Assembly (NCBI RefSeq): GCF_014253075.1
Contig: NZ_JACLZJ010000001.1
Location: 62,001 to 126,000, forward strand
Direction of reading: 5' to 3'
Length of the DNA: 64,000 bases
From: Ochrobactrum sp. CM-21-5
Lineage (GTDB): Bacteria; Pseudomonadota; Alphaproteobacteria; Rhizobiales; Rhizobiaceae
The first letter of the stretch is position 1; the number at the start of each line of letters is the position of its first letter. Below the pieces are notes generated by a model. The model did not search any database. It saw nothing but the letters and a program-made list of their open reading frames with translations, and was not told the DNA's origin. The position numbers were made by a program, and so were the translations under genes. Below are positions 46,164-53,095 of the stretch, one piece after another.

Positions 46164-47111
46164 ATGGCGACAAATAGCGAGTTTCTCATTCCTGCCCGTG
46201 CCGATCTCGCAGCCGCGCGCGAGGAGTGGCTCAAGACGCTGAAGGATACGCGCCGGCTTTCCGGCAATACGCTTGAAGCCTATGAGCGAGATTCACGCCA
46301 GTTTCTGAATTTTCTGACCGGGCATCTGGGCGAACCGCCCGCGCTGAAGGACATCGGCAATCTGCGCATTGCCGATCTGCGCTCTTTTCTTGCCAGCCGC
46401 CGCAACGACGGTGCAGGGGCAAGAACCCTCGGGCGCGGACTGGCGGGCGTGCGTTCCCTGCTGCGCCATCTGGAAAAGCGCGGACTGGCCAATGCCGCAG
46501 GCGCCAGCGCCATGCGCGCGCCGCGCCAGCCGAAATCCCTGCCCAAACCGCTGACCGCCGACGATGCGCGCCGTGTGGTGGCGGCAGACGGGCAGATGGC
46601 CGAGGAGCCATGGATCGCAGCGCGAAACGCTGCCGTCCTGACCCTGCTCTATGGCTGCGGCCTGCGCATCTCCGAAGCGCTGGGCCTGATGGGCGATGCG
46701 CTGTCCGATGCTTCGGCAATGTCCATCACCATCACCGGCAAGGGTGGCAAATCACGACTGGTGCCGCTTCTTCCCATCGTTCATCGCGCGCTCGGACAAT
46801 ATCGGGTACTGTGTCCGTTCGAGCTATCCGCTGACAAGCCGCTTTTTCGCGGTGCGAAGGGCGGTGTGCTTCATGCAGCCATCATCCAGCGTGAAATGCA
46901 GAAGCTGCGCGCCGGTCTGGGCCTGCCTGACAGCGCCACGCCGCATGCACTGCGCCATTCTTTTGCAACCCATCTTCTGGGTCGCGGCGGTGATTTGCGC
47001 ACCATCCAGGAACTACTCGGGCACGCAAGCCTGTCCACCACTCAGATTTACACAGGAGTGGATACCGAACGTCTGCTCGAAGTCTACGACAAGACCCATC
47101 CACGCGCCTGA
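46164..47111 (+). CDS. xerC: Tyrosine recombinase XerC
   Basis: Acts with XerD at dif to resolve chromosome dimers, switched on by FtsK (also encoded here). It has 315 residues. The N-terminal core-binding SAM-like domain (about 15-110) precedes the catalytic domain: Arg in YGCGLRISEALG (about 170), Lys in GKGGKSRLVP, HALRHSFATHLL (about 258-269), the second His in LGHASLSTTQIYT and the nucleophile Tyr shortly after. The length and context (next to a TraB gene and lpdA) identify a housekeeping XerC rather than a phage integrase. Confidence 0.93.
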   Translation: MATNSEFLIPARADLAAAREEWLKTLKDTRRLSGNTLEAYERDSRQFLNFLTGHLGEPPALKDIGNLRIADLRSFLASRRNDGAGARTLGRGLAGVRSLLRHLEKRGLANAAGASAMRAPRQPKSLPKPLTADDARRVVAADGQMAEEPWIAARNAAVLTLLYGCGLRISEALGLMGDALSDASAMSITITGKGGKSRLVPLLPIVHRALGQYRVLCPFELSADKPLFRGAKGGVLHAAIIQREMQKLRAGLGLPDSATPHALRHSFATHLLGRGGDLRTIQELLGHASLSTTQIYTGVDTERLLEVYDKTHPRA

Positions 47112-47164
47112 TTTTTACTGATACGCCTATCGCGCTTGACGCAAGCCGAGACTATATTCGCTCC

Positions 47165-48169
47165 ATGAGAACACTTCTGCTTCTTTTCGTCTGCGCATTG
47201 CTCACCGGCCCTGTCGCAGCACGTGCCGAATCCATATCGGTTTGTGCGCCCCATGGCGTCGATCTGCTCGGCCTGCTCAAGACTACCGATCTGGCGACAT
47301 GGAAACAGCTTCGTGCCGCAGCCGATAGGATACCCAACAGCAAGGGCCTTATCTGGAAAATCGAAAAAGATGGTGTGAAGCCCTCCTATCTTTTCGGCAC
47401 CATCCACCTGAGCGATCCCCGCGTCATGAAACTGCCGGAGGCTGTGGTTGAAGCCTACGAGTCTGCAGGAACCGTGGTGATCGAATCCACCGATGTTCTA
47501 GATAAGAAATCACTTCTTGCCCTCAGGCTCGAACGACCCGATCTCATGCTGTTCACGGACGGCAGCACGCTGAAATCGCACTTGCCGCAGGACAGGCAGG
47601 CAGATATCGAGCAGAAACTGGCTGAACGCGGGTTTGTTCTTGGCGCTGTCGCCAAAATGAAGCCCTGGATTTTAAGCAGTCTCCTGGCCTTGCCCAAGTG
47701 CGAACGCGAACGGAAGAGCAAAGGCGAAAAATTTCTGGACGAGCGCCTTGCAATAGAGACCCAGAATGACGGACGGGAAGTCAGGGGGCTGGAAACGGCT
47801 GCCGAGCAGTTCGAGGCTATGAACAGGATACCTCTCAACTTCCATATCCGAAATCTGATTGCCGCTATCGACTACGGTGACAGAGTGGAAGATGCCATGG
47901 AAACGACGACCGCGCTTTATCTGCAAGGCGAGATTGGCATGATTATGCCAGCACTCAGGAAGGTTATTCCCGACGAACTGTCCGACGAGGAATATGCCTT
48001 GTTTCAGAAGTTCCTGATCATCGACCGTAACCATACGATGGCCGACCGTGCCCAACCTCTGCTGGAGAAAGGCAATATATTTCTCGCCGTCGGCGCGTTG
48101 CATCTTCCCGGCACTGAGGGCCTTGTGGAACTGCTCCGGAGCAAGGGGTACCGGGTGAACGCCCTGTAA
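47165..48169 (+). CDS. TraB/GumN-family protein
   Basis: 334 residues. A signal peptide (MRTLLLLFVCALLTGPVAARA) is followed by the TraB/GumN domain with its two His motifs: LFGTIHLSDPRV (about 76-87, GTxH) and VGALHLPGTEGL near the C-terminus (GxxH). These and the intervening Glu (VVIESTDVLDK) suggest a metal-dependent, erythromycin-esterase- or Tiki-type fold. It is exported and probably periplasmic. Bacterial members have no settled function. It lies 53 bases after xerC on the same strand. Confidence 0.9.
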   Translation: MRTLLLLFVCALLTGPVAARAESISVCAPHGVDLLGLLKTTDLATWKQLRAAADRIPNSKGLIWKIEKDGVKPSYLFGTIHLSDPRVMKLPEAVVEAYESAGTVVIESTDVLDKKSLLALRLERPDLMLFTDGSTLKSHLPQDRQADIEQKLAERGFVLGAVAKMKPWILSSLLALPKCERERKSKGEKFLDERLAIETQNDGREVRGLETAAEQFEAMNRIPLNFHIRNLIAAIDYGDRVEDAMETTTALYLQGEIGMIMPALRKVIPDELSDEEYALFQKFLIIDRNHTMADRAQPLLEKGNIFLAVGALHLPGTEGLVELLRSKGYRVNAL

Positions 48170-48329
48170 GATACGAATCGGAACAATCGGCTTTCAGCTG
48201 CGTTAAATCTTCTCACGGGTTTGTGACAACCGCACTCGCGATGTCACAAACCGGATGCGGTTGCGACCGCGACTCCCCATCATTGGCATAGTGCCAGTGC
48301 GTTGAATGAGAGTTTTGGAGAAGAGCGCA

Positions 48330-48590
48330 ATGGTTGATCCCCTCGACCCCCGATCCGATCCTCGAACGACAGATCCGCGTCCGACAGATTCGTCAGGCAT
48401 GCCACCTCCGCCGCCAGCCCGTGGTGGCAGTGGATATCTTCTCGGAGCCATTTTGCTCGTGGCGATCATCATTCTCGGCTATTTCTTCTATAAGAATGGA
48501 ACGGGAACCGACACCGCAGCGCCTCCGCCGCCGGCAACCCAAAGCGAACCGGCAACACCTGCGCCTGCCAATCCGCCGGCCCAGAACTGA
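48330..48590 (+). CDS. Small single-pass membrane protein with Pro/Ala-rich ends
   Basis: 86 residues: an Asp/Pro/Arg-rich N-terminus with a Pro run, one helix (YLLGAILLVAIIILGYFFY, about 36-54), then an Ala/Pro/Thr-rich tail that probably faces the periplasm. No family was recognised, though such proteins are common in Rhizobiales. The ATG at 48330 has GGAG/AAGAG upstream; an alternative ATG at 48306 is less well placed. Followed immediately by a strong terminator. Confidence 0.75.
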   Translation: MVDPLDPRSDPRTTDPRPTDSSGMPPPPPARGGSGYLLGAILLVAIIILGYFFYKNGTGTDTAAPPPPATQSEPATPAPANPPAQN

Positions 48591-48598
48591 TTCCATGA

Positions 48599-48624
48599 AA
48601 AAGGCCCGCTTGCGCGGGCCTTTC
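48599..48624. terminator. Bidirectional terminator between small membrane protein and lpdA
   Basis: Perfect 10-bp stem AAAGGCCCGC / GCGGGCCTTT with a TTGC loop, between convergent genes ending at 48590 and 48646. Confidence 0.9.
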
Positions 48625-48645
48625 TGCAGATAACTATAAAGGCGA

Positions 48646-50052
48646 TCACATATGGATCGGCTTAGCAAAGGTTGCCAACGCCGATTCGCGCACAGCTTCC
48701 GACATAGTTGGATGTGCATGGCAGGTGCGGGCCAGATCTTCCGACGATCCGCCAAACTCCATCAAAACGGCCAGCTCGTGGATCATTTCACCGGCATTAT
48801 AGCCGAGAATGTGCGCGCCAAGAACGCGGTCGGTCGCCTTGTCGGCGAGGATCTTCACGAAACCGTCCGTATGCTGCATAGCGCGTGCGCGGCCATTGGC
48901 GGTAAAGGGGAACTTGCCAACCGTGTAATCGATACCAGCAGCCTTGAGTTCTTCCTCGGTCTTACCGACGGAAGCCACCTCGGGCTGAGTGTAGACGACG
49001 CTCGGAATGACGTCAAAATTCACGTGGCCAGCCTGACCGGCAATGATTTCAGCCACGGCAACGCCTTCATCCTCAGCCTTGTGCGCAAGCATCGGACCTT
49101 GCACGACATCGCCGATGGCATAGATGCCTTCGACATTGGTGCGCCAGTGATCGTCAATGGCAACCCGACCGCGATCATCGACATTCACGCCGGCTTCCTT
49201 CAGACCGAGACCGTCCGTGAACGGACGACGGCCAGTGGCCACCAGCACCGCATCGGCTTCGAGCGTTTCGGCATTGCCGCCCTTGACCAATTCGAAGGTT
49301 ACCTTTGCGCCCTTTCCGGCCTTTTCCACGCCCGTCACCTTCGTGCCAAGCTTGAAGGCGATGCCCTGCTTTTCGAGCAGGCGCTGGAACTGCTTGGAAA
49401 CGTCACCGTCCATCGCTCCGAGCACCTTGTCGAGATACTCGATCACGGTGACCTTGGTGCCCAGACGCGCCCAGACCGACCCCAGTTCCAGACCGATCAC
49501 GCCACCGCCGACCACGATCAGGCTACCCGGCACCTTGTTGAAGGACAGCGCGCCGGTTGACGACACGATGACCTTTTCGTCAAAGGCGACATCGACGCCC
49601 GGAATGCCTGCAACGTCCGAGCCGGTAGCGATGATGATGTTCTTGGCTTCGATTTCTTCAACCTTGCCATCTTCGGCAGTGACGGAAACCTTGCCCTTGG
49701 CCACAACCTTGCCGGTGCCGATATAAGGCTTGATCTTGTTCTTCTTGAACAGGAATTCCACCCCGGCGACATTCGACTTCACGGTCGCGTCCTTGTGAGC
49801 GAGCATCTTTCCGAGATTGAGCTTCGGCTTCCCGACTTCGACACCAAGGGTCTCGAAGGAATGACCGGCTTCGGCGAAAACCTCCGATGCATGCAACAGC
49901 GCCTTGGAGGGAATGCAGCCGATATTGAGGCAGGTGCCGCCAAACGTGCTGCGCTTTTCCACCACAGCCACCGACAGGCCCAGTTGAGCGGCTTTGATTG
50001 CGGCGACATAACCGCCGGGACCTGTACCGATGACAACGACATCGTAAGACAT
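48646..50052 (-). CDS. lpdA: Dihydrolipoyl dehydrogenase (E3)
   Basis: Reoxidises dihydrolipoyl groups of the 2-oxoglutarate dehydrogenase complex (E3). It has 468 residues. FAD motif VVVIGTGPGGYVAAI (5-19), redox disulfide Cys41/Cys46 in GGTCLNIGCIPSK, NAD motif IVVGGGVIGLELG and the catalytic His in CHAHPTMSEAV near the C-terminus. The ATG at 50052 follows AAGGAT; the frame reaches 50115. Its placement in the suc cluster assigns it to OGDH rather than pyruvate dehydrogenase. Confidence 0.97.
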   Translation of the reverse strand: MSYDVVVIGTGPGGYVAAIKAAQLGLSVAVVEKRSTFGGTCLNIGCIPSKALLHASEVFAEAGHSFETLGVEVGKPKLNLGKMLAHKDATVKSNVAGVEFLFKKNKIKPYIGTGKVVAKGKVSVTAEDGKVEEIEAKNIIIATGSDVAGIPGVDVAFDEKVIVSSTGALSFNKVPGSLIVVGGGVIGLELGSVWARLGTKVTVIEYLDKVLGAMDGDVSKQFQRLLEKQGIAFKLGTKVTGVEKAGKGAKVTFELVKGGNAETLEADAVLVATGRRPFTDGLGLKEAGVNVDDRGRVAIDDHWRTNVEGIYAIGDVVQGPMLAHKAEDEGVAVAEIIAGQAGHVNFDVIPSVVYTQPEVASVGKTEEELKAAGIDYTVGKFPFTANGRARAMQHTDGFVKILADKATDRVLGAHILGYNAGEMIHELAVLMEFGGSSEDLARTCHAHPTMSEAVRESALATFAKPIHM

Positions 50053-50139
50053 TGAACTATCCTTCTGTCTGAACGGACCGGCTGCGTAGACCGGCCCCAT
50101 CAATTCTTTTTGCAACCGACGTGACTGCAGCGTACGCGG

Positions 50140-50682
50140 TCATTCTTCGTCAGGCGAGCATCCCTGAAAACGGAACACTTCCCATTGAAGCGGCTTCTCA
50201 GGTGTTGCCGCACCAAAATCATAACCGTCCAGCGCAGTCACCAGATCCGGGAACAGCACGGATTGCGCCGCAGGTTCGTTGGCCTTCGGCAGCACATCGG
50301 CTTCCGCACCTTCCTTCAACGCATAGATGACGCTCTGCCAGATGCTGCAATCGTCAAGCTCTTCCTGGCTGGATCCGTCGCCCTTGCAGTTGAACGTGAT
50401 CAGCGCGTAGGGACGTGCCACACCTTCTTCCGGCCAGATCACCATGCCGGAAAGCTTGAACTCCGGCTTGTCATTAGCGGTAATCGTGAATTCGTTTGTC
50501 GGCGCCGGCGTCATTTTCAGATCGTTCGACTGTTCGGGACGGAAGGTCAGCGTATAAGCGTCGTCCCGGTCGCGATAAATCGCTCGGTTCTGCGTGCACG
50601 CGGCCTGCACAGCCGTAGAGAACATGGTTACGGCCATCGCCGAAGCGGCAGCGAGTTTTAGAAGCTTTTTCCAAGCATGCAT
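50140..50682 (-). CDS. Secreted protein of unknown function in the suc-lpd cluster
   Basis: 180 residues. The signal peptide MHAWKKLLKLAAASAMAVTM continues to a cleavage-like AVQAA. The mature protein has four Cys (ACTQNR, FNCKGDG, DDCSIW, QGCSPDEE), consistent with two disulfides in the periplasm. YTLTFRPEQ and TNEFTITANDKPEFKLSG suggest beta structure. No family was recognised. It lies between lysE-like and lpdA genes on the same strand, 36 bases after the former. Confidence 0.82.
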   Translation of the reverse strand: MHAWKKLLKLAAASAMAVTMFSTAVQAACTQNRAIYRDRDDAYTLTFRPEQSNDLKMTPAPTNEFTITANDKPEFKLSGMVIWPEEGVARPYALITFNCKGDGSSQEELDDCSIWQSVIYALKEGAEADVLPKANEPAAQSVLFPDLVTALDGYDFGAATPEKPLQWEVFRFQGCSPDEE

Positions 50683-50718
50683 CTGTCGGTTCTCCCTGAG
50701 CCTGTCCGGCAGCGGTTC

Positions 50719-51357
50719 TTACATAGCCTTTTCCGTGGCAAGTTTAAGCCCGAGCGCAATAAATACCACGCCGCTTGCCCGGTCGATCCACTTCGAAGCG
50801 CGCGAGAAAGCCGCGCGCATCTTCGGCGTCGTCATGAAAAGACTGACCCCGACAAACCATGAAATAAGCGCCATCGCCATCACGATACCATAGCCGAGCT
50901 TGACCCCGGTCGGCGTGTGCATACCCACGACCGTCGAAAAGATCGACAGGAAGAAAAACACCGCTTTGGGATTGAGCGCATTGGCGGCGAAGCCCAGGCC
51001 GAAAGCCCTGGCGAAGCTCTGCTTGCGGCGCGGTTCCTTTGCGGCCATGTCCACGTCGATCTTCGTCGTGCCTGCGCGCAGCGCCTTGAAGCCGATATAG
51101 ACCAGATAGGCCACGCCGCACCATTTGACGATGTTGAACAGATAGATCGACTTGGAAATGATGAGGCCGAGACCCAGTACCGTATAGGTGACATGCATCA
51201 TCAGCGCTGCGCCGATACCGAAGCTGGTGATGATGGCCTCGCGTCGTCCCTGCATCAGCGACTGGCGGATAACCATGGCCAGATCAGCGCCCGGAGACAC
51301 GATGGCGAAAACAAAGATCGCCATGAGAGATGCCAGTTCGAAGAGATAGGGATGCAT
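50719..51357 (-). CDS. LysE/RhtB-family exporter
   Basis: 212 residues with six hydrophobic segments. SPGADLAMVIRQSLMQGRREA (about 20-40, first motif of the LysE/RhtB fold) and GFAANALNPKAVFFFLSIF (middle signature) are present. Such proteins export amino acids. The ATG at 51357 is preceded by GAAGGAAAAGCG. It sits between the MAPEG gene and the secreted protein in the sucB-lpdA interval. The substrate is unknown. Confidence 0.9.
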   Translation of the reverse strand: MHPYLFELASLMAIFVFAIVSPGADLAMVIRQSLMQGRREAIITSFGIGAALMMHVTYTVLGLGLIISKSIYLFNIVKWCGVAYLVYIGFKALRAGTTKIDVDMAAKEPRRKQSFARAFGLGFAANALNPKAVFFFLSIFSTVVGMHTPTGVKLGYGIVMAMALISWFVGVSLFMTTPKMRAAFSRASKWIDRASGVVFIALGLKLATEKAM

Positions 51358-51396
51358 CGCTTTTCCTTCGGCGCGCATGTCGCACGCGGGCTGTCA

Positions 51397-51810
51397 TCAC
51401 GAAATCAAGGCCAGAAACATCATGCCAAGCCCCGCCAAAGCGCCAAGCCAGACGAAAGACCGGATATAGGGAATGCCCGCCAGATAAAGCGGTATGTAGA
51501 CGATACGGCACAGGAACCATACCCACGCCCCGTAAATCCCCCAGCCGGATGCGTCGCCTTTGAGCGCCAAAGCCAGGGCAAGCGCCGCAAAAGCTGGATA
51601 GGTTTCACGGAAATTGACCGAAGCCCTTTCCGCGCGACCGGCGATTTTTCCGGAAGGGCGAAACCCTTCGTCACGCGGACCGGCATTCCATGTCGAGCCG
51701 AGCTCCTTCGTCGCCGTCATGCCTTGCAGGAGGATATGAACCACCAGCAAAACGACGCTCCAGCCAACGAGCGGCAGGAAAGGCGACGAAGAAAAGAAGC
51801 TCGGCTCCAT
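51397..51810 (-). CDS. MAPEG-family membrane protein
   Basis: 137 residues with four hydrophobic helices, the MAPEG layout. The central polar motif RAERASVNFRETYPAFAALALAL (in two parts, about 58-80) contains the R-x-x-x-N-x-x-E-x-x-P signature of eicosanoid/glutathione-metabolism proteins. Bacterial members usually lack a known substrate. It is 10 bases after sucB, so cotranscribed. Function in the TCA operon is unknown. Confidence 0.9.
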   Translation of the reverse strand: MEPSFFSSSPFLPLVGWSVVLLVVHILLQGMTATKELGSTWNAGPRDEGFRPSGKIAGRAERASVNFRETYPAFAALALALALKGDASGWGIYGAWVWFLCRIVYIPLYLAGIPYIRSFVWLGALAGLGMMFLALIS

Positions 51811-51820
51811 TTTTCAGCTC

Positions 51821-53038
51821 TTAGAGATCGAGAACCAGACGTTCCGGATCTTCCAGGCTTTCCTTCACGCGCACGAGGAAGGTCACGGCTTCCTTGCCGT
51901 CGACGATGCGGTGATCGTAGGACAGTGCCAGATACATCATCGGGCGGATCACGATCTGACCGCCAACGACGACCGGACGTTCCTGGATCTTGTGCATGCC
52001 GAGAATACCCGACTGCGGCGCGTTCAGGATCGGCGAGGACATCAGCGATCCGTAAACACCGCCATTGGTGATGGTGAAGGTGCCGCCCTGCATGTCAGCC
52101 ACCGAAAGCGAACCATCGCGGGCCGCCTTGGCGAGGCGCCCCAGCTCCTTTTCAACACCTGCAATCGAAAGCTGATCGGCATCGCGGATGACCGGAACGA
52201 CAAGGCCCTTGTCGGTGCCGACAGCCATGCCGACATGCGCGAAGTTCTTGTAGATGATATCCGTGCCGTCGATCTCGGCGTTGACCGCCGGAATTTCCTT
52301 CAGCGCATGCGTCACAGCTTTGGTGAAGAAGCCCATGAAGCCAAGCTTCACGCCATGCTTCTTTTCGAAGATGTCCTTGTAACGCGTGCGCAGTTCCATG
52401 ACTGCGGACATGTCGACTTCGTTGTAAGTCGTCAACATCGCCGCCGTGTTCTGCGCGTCCTTGAGACGGCGCGCAATCGTCTGGCGCAGACGTGTCATCT
52501 TCACGCGTTCTTCGCGCGGCGCATCGTCGGCAGACGATGCCGGACGCGCTGCAGCGGGTGCAGCGGCGGCAGGAGCCGCCGAAACGCCTTTTGCGATCGC
52601 GTCGAGAACGTCGCCCTTCAGCACCTGACCGCGTTTGCCCGAGCCTTCGACCTGGGCGGCGGAAATGCCGCTTTCAGCCAGAAGCTTCGACGCAGCCGGA
52701 GCAGGCTGCATGGCCGGACCTGACGAAGCGGCGGCAGCCGGGGCAGGAGCGGCGGCGGCTTTTGCTGCTTCCTTCTTCGGAGCCGGAGTGACAGCAGCGC
52801 CCTCGCCCGAAATCTGACCGAGCAGCGCATTGACTTCGACCGTATCGCCTTCTTGCGCGGTGATTTCCGCCAGAACGCCTGCTGCCGGAGACGGCACTTC
52901 GATCGTCACCTTGTCGGTTTCCAGTTCCACCAGCGGCTCATCGACAGCGACGGCTTCGCCGGCCTTCTTGAACCACTTTCCGATGGTTGCCTCAGTAACG
53001 GACTCCCCAAGCGTGGGAACGCGAATTTCGGTAGCCAT
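51821..53038 (-). CDS. sucB: Dihydrolipoyllysine-residue succinyltransferase (OGDH E2)
   Basis: Core of the 2-oxoglutarate dehydrogenase complex. It has 405 residues. One lipoyl domain has the lipoyl-Lys43 in [14 protein letters not shown]. An Ala/Pro-rich linker is followed by the E1/E3-binding domain ([17 protein letters not shown], about 116-132), a second linker and the catalytic domain with [15 protein letters not shown] (active-site His and Asp). The single lipoyl domain is typical for SucB. It follows sucA by 57 bases. Confidence 0.97.
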   Translation of the reverse strand: MATEIRVPTLGESVTEATIGKWFKKAGEAVAVDEPLVELETDKVTIEVPSPAAGVLAEITAQEGDTVEVNALLGQISGEGAAVTPAPKKEAAKAAAAPAPAAAASSGPAMQPAPAASKLLAESGISAAQVEGSGKRGQVLKGDVLDAIAKGVSAAPAAAAPAAARPASSADDAPREERVKMTRLRQTIARRLKDAQNTAAMLTTYNEVDMSAVMELRTRYKDIFEKKHGVKLGFMGFFTKAVTHALKEIPAVNAEIDGTDIIYKNFAHVGMAVGTDKGLVVPVIRDADQLSIAGVEKELGRLAKAARDGSLSVADMQGGTFTITNGGVYGSLMSSPILNAPQSGILGMHKIQERPVVVGGQIVIRPMMYLALSYDHRIVDGKEAVTFLVRVKESLEDPERLVLDL

Positions 53039-53095
53039 GGTTTCTTCTTCCGTTGATCTTCAGTCTTTAAGGTTCGTGTTATTCAGGCAGCGGCG

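Noticed and set aside
46164-47111. Tyrosine recombinase as a sign of an integrative element
   Set aside because: It is a housekeeping XerC by length, motifs and neighbours. No att repeats, tRNA or cargo genes lie nearby.
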